Shown one piece after another: positions 1-6,582 of a DNA stretch of 20,172 bases. The first letter of the stretch is position 1. Each line of letters opens with the position of its first letter. Under the pieces are notes generated by a model. The model was not told where the DNA came from and ran no database searches. It worked only from the letters and a program-made list of their open reading frames with translations. The DNA is from Candidatus Cloacimonadota bacterium (GTDB taxonomy: Bacteria > Cloacimonadota > Cloacimonadia > Cloacimonadales > TCS61), in NCBI GenBank assembly GCA_030628755.1, contig DAOVQH010000007.1, forward strand, positions 1 to 20,172. The letters are read 5' to 3'. The translations under genes and the position numbers were made by a program.

Positions 1-7
1 AACCTCT

Positions 8-63
8 GGTTACTAAGCCCCAGCTTTGTAACCTATTTGCATTCCCAAACTGGGGTTTGGGAA
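8..63. repeat. Two tandem hairpins (palindromic repeat)
   Basis: There are two perfect or near-perfect stems. The first pairs ggttac (8-13) and aagc (15-18) with gctt (23-26) and gtaacc (28-33) around a ccca loop. The second pairs ttcccaaac (42-50) with gtttgggaa (55-63) around a tggg loop. Both loops carry a CCCA/TGGG core, so the two hairpins may be diverged versions of one unit. It may be an intergenic palindromic repeat or the end of an upstream transcript. The window starts here, so its full extent is unknown. Confidence 0.6.
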
Positions 64-429
64 CGAGTTTCGTAATAAAATGCTTATCTGGAGTAAAAAA
101 TAGTGCAGATAATTATCCTACGAGGCTCATCAATATTAGATTAAATAATTGGAAGAATTTTATATATTCTAATGAGTCTGCGAGGGAATGAGATAAAAAA
201 AGATTACAATAAACTTGATTCTTTTTGTATGGAACAAAAAAGTGATTTCAGGCAAGAAAAGAAGGATACAAAAAATCAGGAGAGTTTAATGTATAAGAGA
301 AACTTTTATCTTAACAGAATTCAACATTCAGTGTAAAGTTGGGAGATAAATGTTGATTAATATCGAATCTAAATAAGCGTTTGATGAAATTGTGGGTTTG
401 AAAAACACGGGTATAGGAGGATAAGAGCG
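64..429. other. Intergenic stretch without a recognised gene
   Basis: I see no convincing coding region in this stretch. An imperfect inverted repeat lies around 116-137 and 172-188 (cgaggctcat against atgagtctgcg). A 35-codon ORF at 229-336 has no ribosome binding site and a composition like non-coding DNA. A strong Shine-Dalgarno aggagg at 415-420 sits 9 nt before the ATG of the next gene, so the right end is its leader. Confidence 0.5.
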
Positions 430-759
430 ATGAAACTAAATAAAAAGGAGAAACTGGCACTGATAAAATTTAGAATGACGATAGAAGAAGTATTAGCGGG
501 TAATCTTGTAGAAGTGAAGTTGTTTGGCTCCCGAGCTCGTGGAGACGCTCGGAAGGACTCTGATATAGATGTACTAGTAATTATATCAAGTGGTGATTGG
601 CGTATGTGTGATGTGGTTTATGGCATAGCCACCGACATACTTCTTGAAAGCAATGTTTGCATATCTCCAAAGGTCATCAGCAAAAAAAAGTATAATCATC
701 TCTATAATATCGGGACTCCTTTTATAAAAAATGTTATACGAGAGGGGATTACAGTATGA
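430..759 (+). CDS. MNT-type nucleotidyltransferase (MntA-like antitoxin of an MNT/HEPN pair)
   Basis: This 109-residue minimal nucleotidyltransferase has the signature GSX10DXD: Gly33-Ser34, ten residues, then Asp45-Ile-Asp47. That is the metal- and NTP-binding core of the pol-beta-like MNT fold. Family members of this size pair with HEPN proteins; in characterised type VII modules MntA adds AMP to the HEPN toxin and silences it. The third acidic residue, usually on a later strand, is not obvious here. The start follows an ideal aggagg at 9 nt. The stop overlaps the start of the next gene as ATGA, so the two are translationally coupled. The fold is certain; the antitoxin role is inferred from the partner. 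Confidence 0.88.
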   Translation: MKLNKKEKLALIKFRMTIEEVLAGNLVEVKLFGSRARGDARKDSDIDVLVIISSGDWRMCDVVYGIATDILLESNVCISPKVISKKKYNHLYNIGTPFIKNVIREGITV

Positions 760-1172
760 ATGAAAGGGTATATAAGCGGGCTATTAAGGAGTTAAATCGT
801 GCGAAGAAAGCTCTTATTGCAGCAGAAACGCTGATAGAAAAAGATTTGTTTGAGGATTGTGTCTCCAGAGCTTATTACGCTGTCCTTCATGCTGCAAAAG
901 CAGCTCTGGCTCTGTCTGAAGTTGAAGTAGAAACCCATAATGGAGTACGAAGAATGTTTGGTCTTCATCTTGTTAAAAGCGGAAAGATAGAAAAAGAGTT
1001 TGCAAAGATACTCACAGCAACGCATGAAGATCGAGAGATTGGAGATTACGAGATTGATATAGAGATAGAGGAAGAAAGGGCAAGACAAAGAGTTAATGAG
1101 GCTAATAAATTTATACAAAGAATTGAGAAATATCTTCAGATAACTAAGAACATAACTTCGTATAATAATTAA
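756..1172 (+). CDS. HEPN domain protein (partner of the upstream MNT gene)
   Basis: This 138-residue all-helical protein has the HEPN segment SRAYYAVLHAAKAAL at about residues 37-51. Arg38 and His45 are spaced RX6H, within the RX4-6H range of the HEPN RNase signature, and Tyr40-Tyr41 are the family's usual tyrosines. It belongs to the group seen as 'SRAYYAMFHAAKALL' (PF05168-like), not the DUF86/HepT group found later in this window. A charged helix (EIDIEIEEERARQRV) follows in the C-terminal half. It starts inside the stop of the MNT gene. The likely role is a ribonuclease-type toxin or substrate-binding partner of the MNT enzyme; activity cannot be read from sequence. Confidence 0.88.
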   Translation: MNERVYKRAIKELNRAKKALIAAETLIEKDLFEDCVSRAYYAVLHAAKAALALSEVEVETHNGVRRMFGLHLVKSGKIEKEFAKILTATHEDREIGDYEIDIEIEEERARQRVNEANKFIQRIEKYLQITKNITSYNN

Positions 1173-1173
1173 A

Positions 1174-1306
1174 CACCTTGATACAGTTTACCCCGTTAGA
1201 TAAATGAATATAAAAAGTTGGTGTTTATTTTATAGGTAAACTATCTAACGGGGTAAACTCGGTGTTCTCGGCTTGCCCCGTAAGGAGGAACGACTGTATC
1301 AAGGTG
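1174..1306. repeat. Nested long inverted repeat 3' of the MNT/HEPN pair
   Basis: The outer arms caccttgatacagt (1174-1187) and actgtatcaaggtg (1293-1306) are perfect 14-bp inverted repeats. The inner arms at 1185-1202 and 1242-1259 are perfect over 18 bp (core accccgttagat / atctaacggggt). The outer and inner arms overlap by three bases on the left. The right part also holds ttgccccgt and taaggagg. The taacgggg core recurs near 3700 and 7840, so this is probably a member of a dispersed palindromic family. It could end transcription of the toxin-antitoxin operon. Confidence 0.75.
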
Positions 1307-1349
1307 GTGAATAAAAATATTGAAATTCCTATACAATAAATTAAGAAAA

Positions 1350-1357
1350 GGGGGGGG
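1350..1357 (+). promoter_or_regulatory. Eight-G homopolymer upstream of a surface-protein gene
   Basis: A run of eight G lies about 70 nt before the ATG of the beta-helix protein, in an otherwise very AT-rich region. A TACAAT at 1332-1337 could be a -10 element, which would place the tract in the 5' leader. Poly-G tracts of this length are known slipped-strand sites that switch surface-protein expression in other bacteria. Here that is inference only. Confidence 0.35.
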
Positions 1358-1426
1358 CAAAAAGTATGCCATAAAGATTGAAATGTGAAAAAAAATGATA
1401 TGTAATTGGGAAATAAGGAGAAAAAG

Positions 1427-3172
1427 ATGAAAAAAACAAAAATATTTATCGTATTGATTTTGCTGTGCTGTTTGATGTTATTACCTTCCATATCATTCGC
1501 CCAGCTTACAGGAATTAAGTATATCGGGGGAACTTCTCCTGATTATGCAACCATTGAGTCAGCAATCTATGACTTAAATTCGGAGGGTGTTGGAGAAGGT
1601 GGAGTAACCTTCTTAATTTGTGATGGAACTTATACTGAAGATGATAATCTAATTATTCTTGATGTTGATGCAACCGAAACAAATCCTGTTATATTCCAAC
1701 CCGATGTTGGGGCAACTGTGGAAATTAATATAACCATAACCGGAGATTTTAGTTGTGCTTTCAAAATTCATAATTCTGACTATATTACATTTAATGGTAC
1801 AGCTTACGGTTCAAGAGATGACAGCAGAGATATGACGATCAATGGCATCAGAAATGGTTCGGATGATGTGTTCGTTTTTTGGATTGCCAACGGATCGGAC
1901 AACATCACTTTGGAAAATATGATCATCAACAGCATAAGCGAAGCAACCGATACAGGTTGGTCCACTCCTGTTTATTGTTCAACTTATGGAGTTCCGTCAC
2001 CTGTTGTTGGAATGGATTCATTCATGCTTTCCAATTGCGAAGTTATTGGTGGTTCTACTTATGGTGTTTATATGGATGGAGAAAGCGGCAAGCAACTGTC
2101 AAACTTCACTATTGTAAATAATGGTGTTCATGATTTTCAAAAATATGGCATCTTCATCTATACAGATATTGTTAATTGTAATGTAGAAGGAAATGAGGTG
2201 TATCAAACTTTTGAAGCGTCAAGAACTTCTGTTTATGGTATAAGAGCTGGTTCATCAAGTTGTAGCGGAACTACTAAAATACATCACAATTATATTCACG
2301 ATTTGAAGCATAAGGCTACATCAGGAGTTCGTGGAATATTCATGACGACTGATTCCCACGATAATCTGGTCTATAATAATATTATACATCTTGTTCCTGG
2401 ACTTACTGCTAATACCAGTTATTGTATTTATCTATCTTCAGGTGATGCTACAAATAATAAGATTTACTACAACACGCTGTATATGGGTGGTGTAAGTAAT
2501 AGAGAATATCCTGACTTTTACTGTATAAAAATCTATAAAGATGCGAGTGATAATATACTAAAAGATAATATCTTGATTAATGAGCGAACAGGTGATGTCG
2601 GTGGAAATTATCATTGTGCAATTTACCTGAAAACCGCCACCTCATTTGCAGAGAGTGATTATAATTTCTTGACAGTAAATTCTGACGATCCTTCTGATAA
2701 TCGTTATGTAGCACGAATTGGAAGTAATTATTATAATACACTTGGGGATTTACTTGTTGCACCTGGATACGCACCAAGAGACCAGAACTCTCTCACCGGT
2801 GATCCTGATTTGAGCTTTCCTGACCTTCACTTGAATTCAACCAGTAATTGCATCGGAGCAGGAACTCCTATTACCGGAATTACAACTGATTTTGATTACG
2901 ACCTTCGTGATGAAACAAATCCTGATATTGGAGCTGATGAGTTCTATTCAGAAATTGGTATTCCTCAAAATGTTACTTGTCAGGTTGATGGTGCTAACAT
3001 AATTTTAAGCTGGGATGAAGTTGAAGGAGCAACCATATATTATATCTATCGATCAACTGAACCATACACCGGATTTGGTGATTATTACGATACTTCTCCA
3101 ACGAACTCTTATACTGATTTTGGAGCTGCAACCTCATCCGATAAGTATTTCTATTATGTAACAGCAGAATAA
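1427..3172 (+). CDS. Secreted right-handed beta-helix protein with C-terminal FN3 domain
   Basis: The protein has 581 residues. A classical signal peptide spans residues 1-25 (KKTK, a hydrophobic core, then SISFA before Gln). A long Asn/Asp/Tyr/Ser-rich region of parallel beta-helix (pectate-lyase-like) repeats follows to about residue 497. It ends in the DIGADEF motif that often closes such helices. Residues 511-581 form a fibronectin type III domain with LSWDEVEGATIYYIYRS and YYVTAE. I chose ATG 1427 because aaggag lies just upstream; an in-frame TTG at 1406 would add seven residues before the signal peptide. It should be exported to the envelope or outside. No catalytic residues or C-terminal sorting domain are evident, and it stops at the last FN3 strand. 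Polysaccharide binding or adhesion is plausible but unproven. Confidence 0.8.
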   Translation: MKKTKIFIVLILLCCLMLLPSISFAQLTGIKYIGGTSPDYATIESAIYDLNSEGVGEGGVTFLICDGTYTEDDNLIILDVDATETNPVIFQPDVGATVEINITITGDFSCAFKIHNSDYITFNGTAYGSRDDSRDMTINGIRNGSDDVFVFWIANGSDNITLENMIINSISEATDTGWSTPVYCSTYGVPSPVVGMDSFMLSNCEVIGGSTYGVYMDGESGKQLSNFTIVNNGVHDFQKYGIFIYTDIVNCNVEGNEVYQTFEASRTSVYGIRAGSSSCSGTTKIHHNYIHDLKHKATSGVRGIFMTTDSHDNLVYNNIIHLVPGLTANTSYCIYLSSGDATNNKIYYNTLYMGGVSNREYPDFYCIKIYKDASDNILKDNILINERTGDVGGNYHCAIYLKTATSFAESDYNFLTVNSDDPSDNRYVARIGSNYYNTLGDLLVAPGYAPRDQNSLTGDPDLSFPDLHLNSTSNCIGAGTPITGITTDFDYDLRDETNPDIGADEFYSEIGIPQNVTCQVDGANIILSWDEVEGATIYYIYRSTEPYTGFGDYYDTSPTNSYTDFGAATSSDKYFYYVTAE

Positions 3173-3292
3173 ACAATAAAATAAATATTAAAAAGAAACA
3201 GAGGAGGGAGTTCATTATTTGGAAAATTGCTGATTTATCTTTTCACCTTGTATTCTTAAAAGTTATTTTTTAAGGAAAATTTATTGTTTTAT

Positions 3293-3324
3293 TTGACACA
3301 AATTGCGATTGAGAATTATTTGCA
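3293..3324 (+). promoter_or_regulatory. Candidate promoter with Fur-box-like palindrome upstream of feoA-like gene
   Basis: TTGACA at 3293-3298 is a good -35 element. The sequence TATTTG at 3317-3322, 18 bp away, could serve as -10. Overlapping this, TGAGAATTATTTGCA (3310-3324) matches 12 of the 14 defined positions of the 7-1-7 Fur consensus TGATAATNATTATCA. The next gene is FeoA-like, so iron-dependent repression by a Fur-family protein would make sense. The region is AT-rich, so a chance match is possible. Confidence 0.4.
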
Positions 3325-3373
3325 TTTTGAAGAATGAGTGTTATTTTATCCTTTAAATGAAAAAGGAGATCTG

Positions 3374-3661
3374 ATGTTTGGTCGGGGAAAACGAATCGGT
3401 AGAAGAGGATTAGGAAAGCATAAAAGACTTAGACATAGACTTAGACATTATGCCCCCACGAATTTGAATAATGCACAAATTAACCGAAAATATATTGTCC
3501 GATTCAATCCAGATAAAAAAACCATCGAAATGGGAATTTACGCTGGAAGCATTATTTCAGTACAAAAAAATGAACTCGATGATCCGAATATTATTGTTGC
3601 CATTGGTGAATCCCGTTACATCATTCCACGAAAGATCGCCGAACAAATTTTGATTAAATAA
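3374..3661 (+). CDS. FeoA-like SH3-fold protein with basic N-terminal extension
   Basis: This 95-residue protein starts at ATG 3374, preceded by aaaaggag; an in-frame ORF from 3338 lacks such a site. Residues from about 40 to 95 fit the FeoA domain: IEMGIYAGSIISVQKN corresponds to the conserved 'LxEMGLxPGxxVxV' segment and AIGESRYIIPRKIAEQILI to 'V.G..xALR...A..I.V'. FeoA proteins assist the FeoB ferrous-iron transporter at the inner membrane face. Residues 1-27 (RGKRIGRRGLGKHKRLRHRLRH) are extremely basic with four histidines, which is not part of a usual ~75-residue FeoA. A FeoC-like gene lies 160 nt downstream and no feoB lies between or nearby. The domain is likely; the exact role is uncertain. 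Confidence 0.75.
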   Translation: MFGRGKRIGRRGLGKHKRLRHRLRHYAPTNLNNAQINRKYIVRFNPDKKTIEMGIYAGSIISVQKNELDDPNIIVAIGESRYIIPRKIAEQILIK

Positions 3662-3675
3662 ATTCCCACGAAAAA

Positions 3676-3790
3676 CGCCCCATAAAATAAAAGAGATTTA
3701 ACGGGGCAGGCGAAAATACACGAAATTAATTCCTTCTGATCCCCCTTTATAAGGGGGAATTAATTTATCCCGTGTCCGGCAGCTGCCGGA
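3676..3790. repeat. Cluster of hairpins between feoA-like and feoC-like genes
   Basis: Three structures lie in a row. The first pairs cgcccc (3676-3681) with gggg-c at 3703-3707. The second pairs ccccctt (3741-3747) with aaggggg (3751-3757) around a 3-nt loop, and is itself bracketed by aattaattcc (3724-3733) and ggaattaatt (3756-3765). The third is the perfect 16-bp palindrome tccggcagctgccgga (3775-3790). The ttaacggggcag core resembles the elements at 1174-1306 and 7765-7988. The middle hairpin could attenuate transcription between the two genes. Confidence 0.65.
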
Positions 3791-3820
3791 TTATTCCACT
3801 GGGAAGGGGGTTAATAAATC

Positions 3821-4060
3821 ATGCTTCGTAAAATAATTGATTTATTCAAAGAACGAAAAATAATCAGCTTGTCTGATCTCGCCATCCATTTCAAAATAGA
3901 TGAAAGAGCTATGGAAGCGATGCTGGAAACCCTCGAAAAAAAAGATTGCATCAGCAAACTTCACATCGAATGTAATTCCTGCTCTGCAAGTTGCAAAGGA
4001 TGTTCATTTAGTAAAGAGAAGGATTATTACCGGTTTATCGAACATTGGAGAAAGACTTGA
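3821..4060 (+). CDS. FeoC-like winged-helix protein with four-cysteine Fe-S motif
   Basis: The protein has 79 residues. Residues 1-45 form a small winged-helix fold (LSDLAIHFKIDERAMEAMLETLEKK) like FeoC-type regulators. Cys51, Cys54, Cys58 and Cys61 follow as CX2CX3CX2C in ECNSCSASCKGCSF, close to the FeoC cysteine loop thought to bind an iron-sulfur cluster; an extra Cys43 lies just before it. In enterobacteria FeoC binds and stabilises FeoB. A G-rich site (gaaggggg) lies 14 nt or more before the ATG, so initiation may be weak. The gene is downstream of a FeoA-like gene, but the transporter feoB is missing from the locus. It could act as a free Fe-S sensor instead. Confidence 0.72.
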   Translation: MLRKIIDLFKERKIISLSDLAIHFKIDERAMEAMLETLEKKDCISKLHIECNSCSASCKGCSFSKEKDYYRFIEHWRKT

Positions 4061-4106
4061 CGAAAGACGCTTTATTTATATCGTGGAACAAGTTTCAGGG
4101 TAAATT

Positions 4107-4433
4107 ATGAGAGATAAATCAGATTTTAAAATTGATAAAAAAATGAAAAAAGAATTAAATAAAAATCTCTTCTGGGACATAGATTTCAATCTGCTGGATC
4201 TGGACAGTAACTCGCAATTTATTATCGAAAGAATTTTAGCAATAGGCGATCTGTCCGATTGGTTTATTCTGAAGAATCTCTATAGTTTGGAAAGAATAAA
4301 AGAGGAAGTTGTTAATATCCGCAATTTTACCCCAAAAACATTAAATTTTTTAAGTGTAATTTTAAATATCCCAAAGGAAAAATTCAGATGTTACAATATC
4401 AGACAATCTATCACGAAACTCTGGAATTATTAA
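4107..4433 (+). CDS. DUF6922-type protein, putative antitoxin
   Basis: This 108-residue protein matches the pattern of the DUF6922 family as I recall it: FWDIDFNLLDLDSNSQFIIERILAIG (residues about 22-47), then a tryptophan-containing helix, ERIKEEVV, and the C-terminal KTLNFLSVILNIPKEKFRCY. It is helical with no obvious catalytic residues. Its last 46 nt overlap the next gene, an AbiEii/AbiGii-type nucleotidyltransferase, in a different frame. That two-gene arrangement is common in FCB-group genomes. By analogy with type IV modules, where the first gene is the antitoxin and repressor, it is the likely antitoxin. Family recognition is from memory and was not checked against a database. Confidence 0.72.
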   Translation: MRDKSDFKIDKKMKKELNKNLFWDIDFNLLDLDSNSQFIIERILAIGDLSDWFILKNLYSLERIKEEVVNIRNFTPKTLNFLSVILNIPKEKFRCYNIRQSITKLWNY

Positions 4434-5029
4434 AAAAATTAATGCGGTTCTCCCAATTAGATGATTTTTTCCTGGTTGGAGGTTCTGCTCTTGCTTTACA
4501 TCTCGGTCATAGAATTTCTGTCGATCTTGATTTGTTCACCCAAAAAGACATAAAAACTTCGGATTTATTATTTTTTTTAAATGAAAAATTTGAGTTAAAA
4601 AATACTACGACGGATAAAAATACAGTAACCGGTTTTATTAATTTTCATAAGAAAAACATTAAGGTTGAATTCATTTCTTATAAATATAAACTCTTAAAAC
4701 CTATAATAGGAGCAGACGAAATCAGGCTGTTGGAACTGGACGATCTAATTCCCATGAAATTATCTGCTATTGCCGGAAGGGGAGCAAAAAAAGATTTTTA
4801 TGATATCTTTTTCTTACTAGAAAAATATGATCTGAAAGAAATGTTAGATCTTTATAAACGAAAATATGCAACAGAAAATTTGTTCCATCTTCTTAAAAGT
4901 TTAACTTTTTTTGACGATGCGGAAAACGATCCCGAACCGATTTTATTGAAAAAAGTAAATTGGAAAAAAGTTAAACAAAGAGTTGTTGATGAAGTAAAAA
5001 AAATAGTGAAAAATATTAAAACTTCATAA
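4388..5029 (+). CDS. AbiEii/AbiGii-family nucleotidyltransferase toxin
   Basis: This 213-residue protein has the AbiEii-type nucleotidyltransferase motifs. GGSALALHLGHRISVDLDLF (about residues 31-50) gives the GGS and the DxD metal ligands Asp46 and Asp48. IKVEFISY (91-98) gives the third acidic residue, Glu94. MKLSAIAGRGAKKDFYDIFFL (123-143) is the conserved Lys/Arg helix with KKDFYDI. AbiEii toxins use NTPs to pyrimidylate tRNA or otherwise act as nucleotidyltransferases and stop growth, for instance during phage infection. It overlaps the DUF6922 gene by 46 nt, so expression is tightly coupled. All core motifs are intact, so it is probably active. Confidence 0.87.
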   Translation: MLQYQTIYHETLELLKKLMRFSQLDDFFLVGGSALALHLGHRISVDLDLFTQKDIKTSDLLFFLNEKFELKNTTTDKNTVTGFINFHKKNIKVEFISYKYKLLKPIIGADEIRLLELDDLIPMKLSAIAGRGAKKDFYDIFFLLEKYDLKEMLDLYKRKYATENLFHLLKSLTFFDDAENDPEPILLKKVNWKKVKQRVVDEVKKIVKNIKTS

Positions 5030-5043
5030 ATGTAAAAGAAAAG

Positions 5044-5382
5044 ATGAAAAATTTCTTGAAAATATTACCGCTAATTTTATGCTTTTTATTATTACCACTC
5101 ATTTTGAACGAGCAAGAATTTTTATCCTGCAATATATCAGTATATTAATTCCCATTTCTCTTATTCTGGAAATCAAAGATTTCTGCATCCATTATTCAGG
5201 CTTGTTTAATGTTAGCTGGAATCGAGTGGATCCGAACAACAATTTATTATGTCCGGATAAGAATTTAAAACGGAGAATCATGGTTTCGATTAGCAATTAT
5301 TTTAGGCATTGTGGCTTTACTAAATTTTACCACAATCCTAGTTTTCAGAACGAAAATAATAAAGGAACAGTATAAACTATAA
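5044..5382 (+). pseudogene. Decayed small membrane-protein gene
   Basis: One frame from ATG 5044 to TAA 5380 reads as a small integral membrane protein: MKNFLKILPLILCFLLLPLI at the start, SKISASIIQACLMLAGIEWI and RTTIYYVRIRI in the middle, and GESWFRLAIILGIVALLNF near the end. It is interrupted by TAA at 5146-5148 and 5266-5268. Around 5100-5150 the other frame (FILQYISILIPISL) reads more like the expected protein, which suggests compensating indels as well. The alternative 98-codon ORF at 5079-5375 crosses this region in a shifted frame and is not a plausible protein after residue ~35. The second stop could come from GAA to TAA. Function unknown. Confidence 0.65.
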
Positions 5383-5442
5383 TAACATCTTATGATTTTA
5401 AATTCATTGAATTAAAAAGATAAACATAATCGGAGGAAAAAA

Positions 5443-5943
5443 ATGGAAAAGTTAAAACGTGAACATTTCGAATGTATAAAAGAGGATAATTCGGAAGAGG
5501 AACACGATAAGCAATGTAAAAGGTCAAAAATTGTCTTTGATCAATTCTTTAAATCTCAAAAAAATAAAGGACTAACAGAGAGAACTGCCGGCAAGCGAAC
5601 CGACATGACTGCTTATTTTATTATGGATTACTTTTTTGTCTATGATGATTCGGAGAGCATTTTGGAAGTTAACGGTGATACGATCAGGACTTTTTTGGAA
5701 AATTGGTATATCAGGAAGTTCATGAAACCCAAAATAACTGAAATTAAATCGTTTCTTATATCTATTTCCAATTTTTTCACATTTCTCCAAAGTAGAGATT
5801 TTGTTTCCAAAGATGAATTAAGAGAAATAAAGGAAGTCTGCAAAGATATACCTTGGTTTGAAATGCGGCTTAAAACCTACTTCGAAGTTCATGATGATGA
5901 TTTTTATGAATGGCTGCAAGAATATAATTATGATTTTTGTTAA
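5443..5943 (+). CDS. Stand-alone integrase-type SAM-like (core-binding) domain protein
   Basis: The protein has 166 residues and starts after a good ggagg. Residues about 30-125 resemble the helical N-terminal DNA-binding domain of tyrosine recombinases: FDQFFKSQKNKGLTERTAGK, then LENWYIRKFM and TEIKSFLISISNFFTFLQSR. No catalytic domain follows: there is no Arg..His-X-X-Arg..Tyr constellation and the gene ends with a short acidic tail. Short proteins with this pattern (FIRKAM, IKS..AS.KKFY, ending in acidic helices) are known as uncharacterised genes in several phyla, so it is unlikely to be just a truncated integrase. Its job is unknown; DNA binding is a reasonable inference. Confidence 0.6.
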   Translation: MEKLKREHFECIKEDNSEEEHDKQCKRSKIVFDQFFKSQKNKGLTERTAGKRTDMTAYFIMDYFFVYDDSESILEVNGDTIRTFLENWYIRKFMKPKITEIKSFLISISNFFTFLQSRDFVSKDELREIKEVCKDIPWFEMRLKTYFEVHDDDFYEWLQEYNYDFC

Positions 5944-6009
5944 AACTTAAGCGATACAAGTATAAAAAAAATCCGAATAATTTGCATTATTTAACCCTTT
6001 TCATGAAAA

Positions 6010-6196
6010 TCATGGAGTTTCTACCTCCGCAACCAATCTGAATCCCAGATCTGCTTCTCGATAAAGAGGACATTTCAACAAAGAAAAGACTTGCTCTAAT
6101 CTCTGATTTGCATTATTTTTCAGAACAAACATCTCATTACAACCACCACAAGCAGCAGAAGAAGGTTCAACTCCACTCATCAACCATTCAGAAAGT
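6010..6196 (-). pseudogene. 3' remnant of a SUMF1/FGE-fold protein gene
   Basis: On the minus strand this stretch reads without stops from SEWLMSGVEPSSAACGGCNE to LLKCPLYREADLGFRLVAEV and a TGA at 6012-6010. It is clearly homologous to the C-terminal ~57 residues of the minus-strand gene at 8028-9029 (SEWLMSGVEPSSASCAGCNE ... LLKCPLFRNANLGFRIV). Just upstream in this frame is a TGA, and the homology stops where repeat R1 begins. It is therefore a broken paralogue with its 5' part lost, probably through recombination at the repeat. Confidence 0.85.
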
Positions 6197-6401
6197 TTTC
6201 ATATTGTTGACATTCCCAACTATATTTGTCATTCTCAACTGTTTACTCCGGCTACTGACGGACGATTGGGAATCCAATTCATTTTACTTTTATAGATTCC
6301 CGTTTTCACAGGAATGACAGAACAAAAAGGCATTGATGAAAATCAAAAAAGAAAGAATGATGTTTCTTTAATAGAATTATATAGAAGTATTTTACTTGAC
6401 G
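6187..6401 (+). repeat. Dispersed repeat copy R1
   Basis: This stretch matches 11134-11392 closely. It shares the GTCATTC-bounded palindromes, the tactccggctactgacgg segment and the following attgatgaaaatcaaaaaag block, and runs to cttgacg at 6395-6401. It contains gattcccgttttcacaggaatgac hairpin halves. After 6401 the similarity to R2 and R3 stops. Compared with R3 it has several substitutions in the last 80 nt, so it is the most diverged of the three copies. It interrupts the SUMF1-type remnant. Confidence 0.75.
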
Positions 6402-6412
6402 CTAAAAAAAAT

Positions 6413-6437
6413 AAACACAATTTTTGATTTTGTGTTT
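6413..6437 (+). promoter_or_regulatory. Leader hairpin just before a strong ribosome binding site
   Basis: The arms aaacacaa (6413-6420) and ttgtgttt (6430-6437) form a perfect 8-bp stem, followed directly by cagggagg (ribosome binding site at 6441-6446). The ttgacg of R1 at 6396-6401 could be a -35 element. The gene that follows appears frameshifted, so the leader may be a relic. Confidence 0.35.
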
Positions 6438-6454
6438 TCAGGGAGGTAATAAAT

Positions 6455-6551
6455 ATGAATCCTCTTACTCGAGTTAGCAATTTTTAAATTTAGTGAAACC
6501 GAAAATCCTGCTGACATCATTTTTTCAGATGAGGAAAAAATAAACGAATGA
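6455..6551 (+). pseudogene. Short frameshifted ORF
   Basis: An ATG with an excellent gggagg eight nt upstream opens MNPLTRVSNF and then stops. Shifting by one base near the fifth codon gives a continuous, protein-like acidic reading LELAIFKFSETENPADIIFS followed by DEEKINE and TGA at 6549-6551. This looks like a small gene or gene start broken by a single-base indel. I do not recognise it. Confidence 0.35.
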
Positions 6552-6582
6552 TTTATTCGCATAAGAAGCCTATATGGTATTG

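Noticed and set aside
229..336. 35-codon ORF MEQKSDFRQEKKDTKN...
   Set aside because: No ribosome binding site, Lys/Gln-rich low-information composition and no neighbour support; likely chance.
5079..5375. 98-codon ORF as an intact gene
   Set aside because: After about 35 codons it runs out of frame with the membrane-protein reading in frame from 5044, and the rest has no protein character. Treated as part of a pseudogene.
6205..6319. Repeats R1-R3 as an insertion sequence
   Set aside because: No transposase frame and no consistent terminal inverted repeats with target duplications were seen; better described as palindromic repeat plus leader duplication.
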